Shown: positions 9,301 to 16,335 of the stretch, piece by piece | Layout of the letters: each line of letters starts with the position of its first letter | Numbering within the stretch: the stretch's first letter is position 1 | From: Acidimicrobiaceae bacterium | Lineage (GTDB): Bacteria > Actinomycetota > Acidimicrobiia > Acidimicrobiales > Aldehydirespiratoraceae | DNA length: 38,360 nucleotides | Assembly (NCBI GenBank): GCA_026710865.1 | Contig: JAPOQG010000193.1 | Span: forward strand, 1 to 38,360 | Reading direction: 5' to 3' | Made by a program: the position numbers and the translations under genes | The notes under the pieces: generated by a model | What the model was told of the DNA's origin: nothing | The model's database searches: none | The model's input: only the letters and a program-made list of their open reading frames with translations

Positions 9301-9702
9301 CGCGAGGAGCTCGGGGCCTCCTACGTCGCGGGCGGGACGGCCCAAGGCAACGCCGCGCCCCGCCAGTACTTCGGCTCGAGGGTGTACGCCACGCTCGACC
9401 CCAGTCGCTTCGACGAGATCTACGCCACGATGCTGCAGATCCTCTCCGATGTGGCCGCCAACGGGCTCACCCCCGCGGAGTTCGAGCAAGCCGTGGCCAT
9501 CAGGACGACCGACTACGCGCGGTCGGGCAACTTCGACCTGCTGGGCGCGCTGCTGTCGCGGCCCCACGTCGGCGACGAGAACGTGCTCACCCAGCAGCGT
9601 CGCACCGAGGAACTGGGCCGCCTGACCCCCGAGGACGTGCAAGCGCTGGCCGCGGCGCTCTACGGTGAGGGTGGACGGATCGAGATTGCCAGAAGGCCGT
9701 GA
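6328..9702 (+). CDS. Secreted M16 (insulinase-like) zinc protease with N-terminal SLH-like repeats
   Basis: 1124 aa. A signal peptide (LAAIAVAASILAFTPSAAA) is followed by three SLH-like repeats at about 35-220, each with a cysteine pair (C63/C70, C127/C135, C188/C196) and R-x-Q-M/EIA-type helices. This form is typical of Acidimicrobiia surface proteins. From about residue 230 comes an M16 catalytic half with the inverted zinc motif HFIEH (H282, E285, H286) and a downstream glutamate in SERGVV (E362, likely third ligand). A second, inactive-looking M16 half occupies about 700-1124. The layout matches PqqL-like secreted M16 proteins, but the SLH repeats suggest envelope attachment. GGAG about 10 nt upstream supports ATG 6328. 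The stop overlaps upp by 4 bp. Confidence 0.9.
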   Translation: MNLARRRIAVLAAIAVAASILAFTPSAAAQAAAQHADGFQASIDRLEWYGYNGEFNLFAGTGCADSDELCPEEPVLRWEIAVWLVRITDRTTEQPAIRSSRYDDVDPSAWWAPHAERLADLGIDLSCGTDPLRLCPHEPMDRGQMAEVLARFLDLPRAGTAAFVDVSADHPHIDDIDRLAGARITGGCGVNPARYCPDQHVTRGQMAAFLARALAIVDLAEPVPAQDPTPLPVDPEAMIGTLDNGLTYYLRHNDDPGKNLAVQLLINVGSVDETDEQVGIGHFIEHMLFNGTADYPGNSLGEALREIGVELGPDINASVGHDRTVYEIEVRLDEPHKAPLVFHALSQMAAEATFADDAVESERGVVLDEMRFRRESVGGVISAEFDRVYTQGTPYEGRDPIGTLDSVNSMTAEDLRAFYEKWYVPANMAVVAVGDMAVEDIRTLVEEHFGPLPSGDGREPPGVYIPPAESSSHVVTDPRYGVTLISLDIPIDPHDPGTLGGDRLATMESLIEVMITNRVSDAYHRGELSQVDPPHFSSFTYTRGLRYYGTNWQGGDLDTASSDYLSVLLTAQEHGFTDGDRGRAVQQIASSLQFQLDSAPTTQDNQWAGLYQQHYFYGADIDSVAGSVARTATLLTEITTEELTEHFRRQMARGGLLAIAVGPDPSSVPTADELDAALAGAAPGPPPAEAVAIEQLMTAPEPADAVSEGSFDLLEDGYEWEFANGARVMFAPSDIAEGQVNLQAQSLGGWSVLEPGDRALSAIAINAVRGSGLGDLSRLELNRFLEDRTVEVNAFIGEIVEGFTGSAGTDDVETMFQLIHLLATEPRVDEQAYADAVHTAETRLELAGRDPRWQAGIAYLEARYGTTWHRAVASRAEIDSLTRQRLLDMYRSRLGSVDDLVVAVVGDIDASEVERLARRYIGTLPAGEADTYVDRRRPMPSGLVQRQVKVGEGESAVLEIYHEADIELTPLRAVAADVLETALAERLFLVIREELGASYVAGGTAQGNAAPRQYFGSRVYATLDPSRFDEIYATMLQILSDVAANGLTPAEFEQAVAIRTTDYARSGNFDLLGALLSRPHVGDENVLTQQRRTEELGRLTPEDVQALAAALYGEGGRIEIARRP

Positions 9703-10325
9703 CCGAGGTCCACATCGTCGACAACGCGCTGGTGGCCGAGCGGGTCACGCGCCTGCGCGGCTCGTCCACCCCCAACCACGAGTTCAGGCGGCTGCTGAGC
9801 GACCTCAGTTCAGTGCTCGTGTACGAGGCGATGCGGCAGGCCCCGCTCGTGCCCGTCGACATCGTCACACCGATGGGGCCCGCCACCGGGATGCGCTTCG
9901 AGCGGCTCCCGGTGGTGGTACCGGTGCTGCGGGCCGGCCTGGGGATGCTCGACGCCGCGCTGGACCTGCTCGGCGACGTGCAGGTTGCGTTCGTGGGCCT
10001 CCGGCGCAATGAGAGAACGCTGCAGGCCCGGGAGTATGCGAGCACCCTGCCCGAGGACCTCGACGGCCGCGACGCTCTGATCCTGGATCCGATGCTGGCC
10101 ACCGGCGGGTCGTTCGTTCACGCCTGCGAGCTGCTGCGAGCCGCCGGGGCGGGCCGGGTCACCGCGGTGTGTGTGCTCGCCGCACCCGAGGGGATCGAGC
10201 GGGTGCGCGACGCCGGGGTGGCCGACGCCATCTGCGTGGCCGCGGTCGACGAGTCGCTCGACTCCAACGGGTTCATCCTGCCGGGCCTCGGCGACGCCGG
10301 GGACCGCCAGTTCGGCCAGCCATGA
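9699..10325 (+). CDS. upp: Uracil phosphoribosyltransferase
   Basis: 208 aa, the normal length for Upp, which converts uracil and PRPP to UMP and pyrophosphate in pyrimidine salvage. The PRPP-binding loop LILDPMLATGGS (D130-S138) is intact, as are VPVLRAGLGM and the uracil-binding C-terminus NGFILPGLGDAGDRQFG. The GTG start at 9699 overlaps the protease stop in a GTGA arrangement, which suggests coupled translation with a functionally unrelated gene. Confidence 0.96.
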   Translation: MTEVHIVDNALVAERVTRLRGSSTPNHEFRRLLSDLSSVLVYEAMRQAPLVPVDIVTPMGPATGMRFERLPVVVPVLRAGLGMLDAALDLLGDVQVAFVGLRRNERTLQAREYASTLPEDLDGRDALILDPMLATGGSFVHACELLRAAGAGRVTAVCVLAAPEGIERVRDAGVADAICVAAVDESLDSNGFILPGLGDAGDRQFGQP

Positions 10326-10519
10326 GCCGGCGCCGTCGAGTCGGGGCCTGTCCCGCCGGGCCGGCGCTGACGGCCGCCTCTGAGGCCGCGCGGGTAGGCG
10401 AGCGGATCAGGCACATACGGGCGCGGCCGTGGCCCGAGCGGCCCGTGAGCGCAGCGAACAAGAGCGGGAGACACCACCCTGCACCGCGAAACGGCTTCAC
10501 CTACCCGCGCATGTTCTGA
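10322..10519 (+). CDS. Possible small ORF downstream of upp (65 aa, uncertain)
   Basis: ATG 10322 overlaps the upp stop (ATGA), and the frame stays open for 65 codons with GC-rich third positions. The product is strongly basic (Arg-rich start) with no recognisable domain. Such open frames arise easily in DNA this GC-rich, so it may simply be the roughly 205-bp spacer between upp and the hydroxyacid dehydrogenase. I see no convincing terminator or RNA structure in that spacer. Confidence 0.25.
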   Translation: MSRRRRVGACPAGPALTAASEAARVGERIRHIRARPWPERPVSAANKSGRHHPAPRNGFTYPRMF

Positions 10520-10531
10520 GGCGAGAGTGCT

Positions 10532-11461
10532 TTGAGCGGTCCGATTGCCGTAGTCCCCGACACCCGGCCCGTGATGCACGAGGCGTTCGCGGGCGCAGTC
10601 CGAGACGCGGGCGGCGAGGTGGCCGGCGCCGCGGATCTGGCCCGCGCTCGGGCCATGATCTGGGCCGACCCGTATGTCGCCCAGTTGTACCCCGAGATAA
10701 TCGCGGCCGCCCCTGCTGTGGAGTGGGTGCAGCTCCCGTATGCGGGGATCGAGCCGTTCCTCGACTATCTCGACCCCGGTCTGGTGTGGACCTGCGCCAA
10801 GGGCGTGTACGCCGACCCGGTGGCCGAGTGGGCGATGGCCGCGCTGCTGATGGGCCTGCGGGACTTCCACCTCTTCGCCAGGGCCGACTCGTGGTGCGCC
10901 GAGTCCGGGCGCAACCTGCTGGGGGCCCGCATCACCGTGCTCGGCGGGGGCGGCATCACCCGCTCGCTGCTCCGGCTGCTGGAGCCGTGGGGCTGCCAGG
11001 TGACCGTGGTGCGGCGCTCCGTGGAGCCGGTGCAGGGCGCGGCGCGGACCCTCACGCTGGCCGAGGTGCACCAGGCGGTGGCGGGCGCGGACGCGGTGGT
11101 GGTGGCCCTGGCTCTCACCGATGAGACCCGCCATGTGGTGGACGCGGCCCTGCTGGAGGCGATGGGACCGCAGTGCTGGCTGGTGAACGTGGCCCGGGGC
11201 GGGCATGTGGACCACGGCGCGCTCGGTGCCGCGCTGCGGTCCGGTGTGATCGCCGGGGCGGTGCTGGACGTGACCGACCCTGAGCCGCTGCCGGACAGCT
11301 CGGAGCTGTGGGGGTTGCCGAACTGCGTCATAACGCCCCACATCGGCAACACCCGCGAGATGGGCCTGCCGCTGATCACTGGGAGAGTGCGCGAGAACGT
11401 GCGGCGCTGGCTGGCCGGCGAGGACCTGCTCGGCCTGGTCGACATAGCCCGCGGCTACTGA
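10532..11461 (+). CDS. D-isomer-specific 2-hydroxyacid dehydrogenase family protein
   Basis: 309 aa, with a substrate-binding half and an inserted Rossmann domain. The dinucleotide fingerprint is VLGGGGIT (136-143). The catalytic triad is complete: R222 (NVARGG), E251 (VTDPEPLP) and H270 (CVITPHIG). Members reduce 2-keto acids such as glyoxylate or hydroxypyruvate with NAD(P)H. The substrate cannot be read from the sequence. It starts at TTG 10532. It is a different paralogue from the hydroxyacid dehydrogenase inside the inositol cluster and shows no link to it. Confidence 0.88.
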   Translation: MSGPIAVVPDTRPVMHEAFAGAVRDAGGEVAGAADLARARAMIWADPYVAQLYPEIIAAAPAVEWVQLPYAGIEPFLDYLDPGLVWTCAKGVYADPVAEWAMAALLMGLRDFHLFARADSWCAESGRNLLGARITVLGGGGITRSLLRLLEPWGCQVTVVRRSVEPVQGAARTLTLAEVHQAVAGADAVVVALALTDETRHVVDAALLEAMGPQCWLVNVARGGHVDHGALGAALRSGVIAGAVLDVTDPEPLPDSSELWGLPNCVITPHIGNTREMGLPLITGRVRENVRRWLAGEDLLGLVDIARGY

Positions 11462-11539
11462 CGACCCGCCGCCACCCGGCCGGCGAATCCTCAGCCGCGC
11501 GTCTTGGCCTTGCTCAAGGACTTGACATCTCTGCTTGCC

Positions 11540-12157
11540 CTAGCGGCCGTGCCGTCCTTCGCCGAGGTAGCGCACGCCGAGCCAGGATCCGATCATTCCT
11601 CCGGCGGTGGACAGGGCCAGGTCGCCGACGGTGTCGCCGTAGGTGAGGGCCAGACCCCCGCCGGCTCCGGTCTCGGCCACGATCCACTCCGCGATCTCCC
11701 AGCCGACGATCGCCAGCGCGCCCAGGCCGGCTCCGAGCAGCCAGGCGTCGGCCTTCGACATGGCGTTCGCCGAGCCGCCCCGGCGGAAACGCCAGGCGTG
11801 GAACGCGGCCACCAGCAGCACCCAGTTGATGGTGTGCAGCACATCGTCGGTGGCGTCGTAGGCGTCGTACAGACCGACCAGGTTGCCCAGCGTGTCGAGC
11901 AGGAACGGCGCAACCACCAGCACGTCCGCGGCGGCCGGATAGGGCCGGAAACGCCCCCTCCACGCCAGCGGCACCACCACCGCCGACAGCATGAACAGCG
12001 GGAACCGGAAGGCCATGCCCTTGCCCTCCAGCTGGTCCAACGGCACCGTCAGAGCCACCACGAACGCCAGCGCCAGCGCCGCCTTCATCCCCACGGCGGC
12101 GCCGACCGTCCCGCGTCTCGCGTCCAAGCGCTCGGCTCCGGCGGTCACAAGCGACAA
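11540..12157 (-). CDS. DUF2238/YjdF-like polytopic membrane protein
   Basis: 205 aa with about five hydrophobic segments. The conserved signature of this family is present: YDATDDVLHTINWVLLVAAFHAW, then GWEIAEWI, then LTYGDTVGDLALSTAGGMIGSWLG. The acidic and histidine residues in the membrane could bind a metal or carry protons, but function is not established. The start is uncertain (TTG 12157 or GTG about 3 codons later). It is convergent with the hydroxyacid dehydrogenase. Only 88 bp separate its start from the end of the inositol cluster, so it may sit in that transcript's 3' end or have its own promoter. Confidence 0.8.
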   Translation of the reverse strand: MSLVTAGAERLDARRGTVGAAVGMKAALALAFVVALTVPLDQLEGKGMAFRFPLFMLSAVVVPLAWRGRFRPYPAAADVLVVAPFLLDTLGNLVGLYDAYDATDDVLHTINWVLLVAAFHAWRFRRGGSANAMSKADAWLLGAGLGALAIVGWEIAEWIVAETGAGGGLALTYGDTVGDLALSTAGGMIGSWLGVRYLGEGRHGR

Positions 12158-12245
12158 ACCTAGGGCGCCCGATCGAGTTTGCAGCGGACCGCCCGGTCAC
12201 ACCGGGTGCAGTTGTCTGCCGGGCCCGCGTGCCAGAACGGACGGC

Positions 12246-13094
12246 TCACAGAATGCTGCGGAGCTCGGCCAGGCGGGGGGCGACTAAGTCCCTCATGATC
12301 CCGGACCGGTCGGCCGGCGGGGCCAGGGCGGCCTCACCCCAGAGGGCCCGACCGGCCATGAAGCCCGAACAGCCCGCCGACACCGCGGTCTGGACCTGGT
12401 CGCGGTAGGACACATACTTGCCGCCGCCCGACAGAAGCGTCCACGGCATGTGACAGCGAGCCGTGATCTCGGCACACGCCTCGGCCCACACGTCCCGGTC
12501 GGGCTCGTGGGCCGGGTCCAGCGGGAACGGCAGCTTCAGCAGATCGGGATCCATGGCCGCGAAGCGTTCCACGGTCTCGATCACCAGCTCCCGGCGGGCT
12601 GAGACATCATCCAGGTCGTAGAACAGGGGCTCCAGCACGAGCGGGATCCCAACCCGGCGGCACTCGGCCAGGATCTCGGCCGCCACCCGCTCCTGGGCCG
12701 CAGCGTGGCCGGGACGGTCGGGGCGGTAGAACACCAGCAGCTTGGCCGCTGACGCCCCCGAGTCGGCCGCGGCCTCCACCGACCAGCCTTCCAGGATCCT
12801 CGTGGCTGCGGCCTCGGGGGCGGCCCCGTAGCCCTGGGCCTCCAGCGCGGCGGTGAAGCCCACGCCAGCAGGCAGGGTGCCGTCGAGGAGCTGCGGGATC
12901 GAGTACTCGGGCTCGAGCATCACGCCGGTGGCGCCCCCCGCCAGGGTGCTCACCAGCTCACGCTTGAGGCTCGTGATGTCTGCGGAGTTCACCGAGTCCG
13001 GATCGTTTGGGGCCAGCACCGCCCGCAACGAGTCCCGATGGTCGATGGCCAGCACACCGAAGCGCCCGCCGTCGGAAATGCCGTCCAGGCTCAT
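12246..13094 (-). CDS. LacD/YihT-type class I aldolase, probable 2-deoxy-5-keto-gluconate-6-P aldolase
   Basis: 282-aa TIM-barrel aldolase related to tagatose-bisphosphate aldolase LacD, sulfofructose-phosphate aldolase YihT and the DUF2090 domain often fused to IolC. Seen: FGVLAIDHRDSLR near the N-terminus, AAKLLVFY (K118), LLKLPFP with the probable Schiff-base lysine K187, and SGFMAGRALWGEA. Because it is the last gene of the iol cluster, it probably splits the IolC product into dihydroxyacetone phosphate and malonate semialdehyde, replacing the FbaA-like IolJ of Bacillus. That role is inferred from context. ATG 13094 overlaps the TGA of a 26-codon mini-ORF whose first 11 codons copy this gene's own start. 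Confidence 0.82.
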   Translation of the reverse strand: MSLDGISDGGRFGVLAIDHRDSLRAVLAPNDPDSVNSADITSLKRELVSTLAGGATGVMLEPEYSIPQLLDGTLPAGVGFTAALEAQGYGAAPEAAATRILEGWSVEAAADSGASAAKLLVFYRPDRPGHAAAQERVAAEILAECRRVGIPLVLEPLFYDLDDVSARRELVIETVERFAAMDPDLLKLPFPLDPAHEPDRDVWAEACAEITARCHMPWTLLSGGGKYVSYRDQVQTAVSAGCSGFMAGRALWGEAALAPPADRSGIMRDLVAPRLAELRSIL

Positions 13095-13171
13095 CGCGAC
13101 CGCCAGTCGCCAGTAGCGCTGTCCGGGCAAGCGGTCCTGCGCCCTCCGTCGGATATGCCGTCCAGGCTCAC
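13091..13171 (-). other. 26-codon junction ORF carrying a copy of the aldolase gene's 5' end
   Basis: GTG 13171 overlaps the iolB stop (GTGA), and the ORF's TGA overlaps the aldolase ATG (ATGA), so it bridges the two genes exactly. Its first 33 bases match the first 33 bases of the aldolase gene (13094-13062) at 30 positions. Apart from the start codon, the two differences are silent (Ile and Gly codons), so both encode the same SLDGISDGGR. The remaining 44 bases show no similarity. The offset between copies is 77 bp, so the frames differ. It could be a coupling relay or simply the scar of a duplication. Confidence 0.6.
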
Positions 13172-14031
13172 GAGCCTGCTCGCGGACCGTCGGGAGACAC
13201 CACGGGCAGGCCCCACTCCCCCGCCGTCCAGTCGGCCTCGATCCAGGTGTGCTCGGCCATGAAGCACGGCGGCGTGCGGCGCTCGTCGTCCTGCAACTCG
13301 CCGGCCAGGTAGTTGAGGAAGTACATGTTGGAGCCCGGACAGGCGACCGAGGTGTGGTAGCCCTTGGGCACAAGCGCCACATCGCCGTCGCGCACCACCA
13401 TGGCGTCGTCGTAGTCCTCGTCGTCGCGCCAGTTGCGGTGCATGGTGTAGCCCTCGGGGCGGTCGAGACGGAAGTAGTACACCTCCTCCAGGTAGGGCGA
13501 GCCGTCCCGTCCGTCGTGGCAGTGCGGGGGCCAGCCCGACCAGGTGCCCCGGGGCACGTACACCTCGTAGAGGATCAGGCGCTCCGCCGGCAGCGGATGG
13601 GCCAGCGAGTGGACCACCTGCCGGTAGGCCTGCCCGCCGCCCCGGATCTCGATGCGCATCTCCGAGGGCTCGAACACCCGCGCCGGATAGCGGCCCTCGG
13701 CCGGGGCCGACCCGACCGACGCCTGGAGTCCCGCCCCGGACTCGATCCGGTACGGCGTGCCCGGCGGCAGGTAGACGATCCTGGCCATCTCGGTGAACAC
13801 CGAGCCGCGGCGCAGCTCGACCTCCATGTCGCCGTCGCCGACGACCACCCGGCCCTCGCCGGCCAGGGGCACGATGGCCGTCTCCCGGTCGGGCGCGACG
13901 CCCGACCAGGGCGTGCCGGGCGCAACCTCGACCACCGCGAACTCCACGTTGTCCCACCCCGCGGACTCGGGCGTGACGTGCAGGATGCGGCCCGGGCCGG
14001 GCTCCGGCCGCTGCAACGACGAACTGCTCAT
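13168..14031 (-). CDS. iolB: 5-deoxy-glucuronate isomerase
   Basis: 287-aa bicupin of the IolB/KduI family, converting 5-deoxyglucuronate to 2-deoxy-5-keto-gluconate. The C-terminal cupin shows the metal-site signature SGWPPHCHDG...YLEEVYYFR (H170, H172, E182 or E183) and the later GYHTSVACPGSNMYFLNYLAG segment, both hallmarks of IolB. ATG 14031 has a GGAGG 8 nt upstream. The gene stands between the RmlD-like reductase and the aldolase in the leftward iol cluster. The roughly 215-bp spacer before it holds a diverged copy of the reductase gene's 3' end. Confidence 0.95.
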   Translation of the reverse strand: MSSSSLQRPEPGPGRILHVTPESAGWDNVEFAVVEVAPGTPWSGVAPDRETAIVPLAGEGRVVVGDGDMEVELRRGSVFTEMARIVYLPPGTPYRIESGAGLQASVGSAPAEGRYPARVFEPSEMRIEIRGGGQAYRQVVHSLAHPLPAERLILYEVYVPRGTWSGWPPHCHDGRDGSPYLEEVYYFRLDRPEGYTMHRNWRDDEDYDDAMVVRDGDVALVPKGYHTSVACPGSNMYFLNYLAGELQDDERRTPPCFMAEHTWIEADWTAGEWGLPVVSPDGPRAGS

Positions 14032-14136
14032 GGCGCTACCTCCGTTGGTCGAGCCGCCCGGATCCCGGTAGAGAGACCGGTCGTATGCCGGTAGGGACCG
14101 CGACGGGCTCTCGACCCGAGACGGGCACCGTGCTGG

Positions 14137-14322
14137 AGCCAAGTCGGCGCCATCATGCCGGGACCAGAGCACCGCTCGTGCGCTCGTGACGGAACCCGGC
14201 CAGCAGCACGCCGATGCCCGCAGGCTCTCAACCGAGCCGGCACCATCACGCCGCGGCCAACTCCCCGCTCGTGCGCTCGTGGCGGAACCGGGCGAGCAGC
14301 TCGCGGATGGCGGGAGGCTCGT
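14137..14322 (-). repeat. 93-bp direct duplication of the reductase gene's 3' end
   Basis: The segment 14230-14322, which includes the last 25 codons of the reductase and its stop, is repeated without gaps at 14137-14229. About three quarters of the bases are identical, including an uninterrupted match over CCGCTCGTGCGCTCGTG. The offset is exactly 93 bp (31 codons). In the extra copy the same frame still encodes GFRHERTSGAL then TGA, against ARFRHERTSGEL in the gene. It is closed upstream by a stop codon, so it is not a gene. Confidence 0.75.
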
Positions 14323-15214
14323 AGCCGAGGACCTCGCGGGTGCGTCGCACGGTCAGGCTGGTGTCGTACGGGATCGGGAAGGCGCCCACCGCCCCCGCGG
14401 CGGAGCGGTCCGGGGCGGACGAGCGCAGCAATGACCCGTCGAGGTCGAAGACCTCGCAGGCGATCCGGGCCAGCTCCATGCGGCCCGTCGACTCGGCGCC
14501 GCAGCAGTGGAAGACCCCCGTGGCCGACGCGTCGGCCGCGATGCGCCACATCACCTCGGCGCACTCGCTGGCCAGCGACGGGCTGGCCACCATGTTGATG
14601 TCGTCGGCCTCCCACACCCCGAAGGGCCGGCCCGCCTCCAGCGCTTCGACGATCGAGGTGACGAAGTAGCCGAAGCCGCCGTCCTGCACCCGCGGCGTCG
14701 AGTCCCGCATCCAGTGCATGCCGCTGACCGCCGACACCCGGACCACCGCGGCCCGCTCCGCGGTCACCATCGCGGCCTGCTCGCTGGCCATCTTGAGCAC
14801 CCCGTAGAAGTTCACCGGGTTGGGCGGGGTGTCCTCGTCGGCCCCGGACTGGGTGCCGTCGAACACCCAGTCCGTCGACACCAGGATCAGCTTGGCCTCG
14901 GCCCGGTCAGCGGCCCGGACCAGGCCCTCGGTGGTGCCCACGAAGCTGCGCCAGGCCAGCTCCCGGTCGGCGTACATGGCCGCGAAGTCGTTGAGGATCA
15001 TCGAGTGGACGATCACGTCTGGATCGAAGTCGTCCACGCTGGCCTGAACGGCCTCGTCGTCGAGAAGGTCGAGGCGCTCGACGGTGAAGCCGCTCGTGTC
15101 GGCGGGAACGAACCGGTGGACCGGGCAGTGCACGGTGGCTCCGTGGCGCTCGGCGAACACCTTCACGATGTTCGACCCGACGAAGCCGGTCCCGCCGGTC
15201 ACATAGGCGCGCAA
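14246..15214 (-). CDS. NAD(P)-dependent sugar reductase/epimerase (RmlD-like extended SDR)
   Basis: 322-aa extended short-chain dehydrogenase. The Rossmann fingerprint TGGTGFVGS is at 6-13 and the catalytic set is S113/T114 with Y137-x3-K141 (NFYGVLKMASEQ). VSTDWVFDGTQ resembles dTDP-4-dehydrorhamnose reductases. TTG 15214 is chosen for its GGAGG upstream; an ATG much further upstream would lengthen the protein past the Rossmann start. It is not a standard Iol enzyme. Its position between iolG and iolB suggests it reduces or epimerises a keto intermediate of a cyclitol or uronate, but the substrate is inference. Confidence 0.82.
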   Translation of the reverse strand: MRAYVTGGTGFVGSNIVKVFAERHGATVHCPVHRFVPADTSGFTVERLDLLDDEAVQASVDDFDPDVIVHSMILNDFAAMYADRELAWRSFVGTTEGLVRAADRAEAKLILVSTDWVFDGTQSGADEDTPPNPVNFYGVLKMASEQAAMVTAERAAVVRVSAVSGMHWMRDSTPRVQDGGFGYFVTSIVEALEAGRPFGVWEADDINMVASPSLASECAEVMWRIAADASATGVFHCCGAESTGRMELARIACEVFDLDGSLLRSSAPDRSAAGAVGAFPIPYDTSLTVRRTREVLGYEPPAIRELLARFRHERTSGELAAA

Positions 15215-15245
15215 CCCGACCCTCCGCTTCTCTTCCCACGCCCCC

Positions 15246-15292
15246 GAATTGGCAGCACTATGCACGCATGCCGAGCAAAACGCTGCCAATTC
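15246..15292. repeat. Perfect 11-bp inverted repeat between iolG and the reductase gene
   Basis: GAATTGGCAGC (15246-15256) and GCTGCCAATTC (15282-15292) are perfect reverse complements around a 25-nt loop. They lie in the only sizeable spacer (110 bp) in this part of the cluster. There is no T-run, so it is not a canonical terminator. It could be an mRNA hairpin tuning expression between iolG and downstream genes, or a binding site with long spacing. Confidence 0.6.
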
Positions 15293-15324
15293 TGGGATGG
15301 GGAGTCGGCAGCTCGCACGGTCGT

Positions 15325-16335
15325 TCAGCCGATCTCCGAGACGGGCACAGGGCGGCCCTCTCGGACCGATGCCCAGGCGGCCAGGCCCATGACCAGCGGC
15401 GCCCGCCCGTCAGCGAGCGTGACCGGCGAGGGCGCGCCGTTCACCATGTCGGCGAACGCGTCCCACTCGGCGATGTACGACGGGATGTAGCGGTCCAGGA
15501 AGAAGTACGGCAGCGGCCTGCCGTGCGACCCGTCGGCGTCCCAGTAGCAGGCCGTGGCCGACGGCGGGTTCTCCGAGGTCGCCATGCCGCCCGAGCCGAA
15601 GGCCTCCAGCCGCTGGTCGTAGCCGTAGACAGCCCGGCGGCTGTTGTCGATGGTGGTGATCGCCCCGTTGGCGTGGGTCACCACCACCACCGCGGTATCC
15701 AGGTCGCCGGCGGAGCCGATGGCCGGATCGACGCGCACCGCCCCGGTGGCGTACACCTCCACCGCCTCGCTGCCGGTGACGAAGCGGGCCATGTCGAAGT
15801 CGTGGATGGTCATGTCGCAGAAGATCCCGCCGGACACCTCGATGTAGGCGATCGGCGGCGGGTCCGGGTCCCGGCTGGATATGCGGACGAGGTGCACGTC
15901 GCCCACGTCACCCGCGGCCACCCGGTCCCGCACATGGCGGTGAGCCGCATCGAACCTGCGGTTGAAGCCGACCTGCACGTCGATACCGGCTTCAGTGGCT
16001 GCTGCGATGCCCCGGTCCACCTCGGCCAGATCCAGAGACAGCGGCTTCTCCACGAAGGCCGGCTTGCCCGCTGCCGCGGCCGCCACCAGCAGGTCGATGT
16101 GGGTGTCGGTGGAGCTGCAGACGGCCACCGCGTCCACGTCATCGGCCTCGATCAGCGCGGACGCGCTGGACGCCTGCTGGACGCCGAAGGCCTCCGCCAC
16201 CGAAGCGGCTGCATCGTCAGCGACGTCGTAGACGGCCGCAAGCGACGTACCTTGCACCCGGCGGGCAACCAACTCGGCGTGCATCGAGCCGATGCGACCG
16301 CACCCCAGCAGCCCGACACGGATCCGGTCAGTCAT
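15325..16335 (-). CDS. iolG: myo-Inositol 2-dehydrogenase
   Basis: 336-aa Gfo/Idh/MocA oxidoreductase that oxidises myo-inositol to 2-keto-myo-inositol with NAD+. The NAD fingerprint GLLGCGRIGSMHA is at 8-20, the conserved EKP lysine is K97, and the active-site pair D175/H179 lies in GGIFCDMTIHDFDMARF, the typical IolG signature. ATG 16335 is overlapped by 8 bp by a truncated ORF that copies this gene's first codons. It follows the desaturase/Rieske fusion in the cluster, so it may act after that enzyme has unmasked the ring. Confidence 0.93.
   Translation of the reverse strand: MTDRIRVGLLGCGRIGSMHAELVARRVQGTSLAAVYDVADDAAASVAEAFGVQQASSASALIEADDVDAVAVCSSTDTHIDLLVAAAAAGKPAFVEKPLSLDLAEVDRGIAAATEAGIDVQVGFNRRFDAAHRHVRDRVAAGDVGDVHLVRISSRDPDPPPIAYIEVSGGIFCDMTIHDFDMARFVTGSEAVEVYATGAVRVDPAIGSAGDLDTAVVVVTHANGAITTIDNSRRAVYGYDQRLEAFGSGGMATSENPPSATACYWDADGSHGRPLPYFFLDRYIPSYIAEWDAFADMVNGAPSPVTLADGRAPLVMGLAAWASVREGRPVPVSEIG

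Noticed and set aside
10326..10531. Possible small RNA or terminator between upp and the hydroxyacid dehydrogenase
   Set aside because: Only short GC-rich self-complementary pieces are present; there is no stable stem with a T-tract and no known RNA motif.
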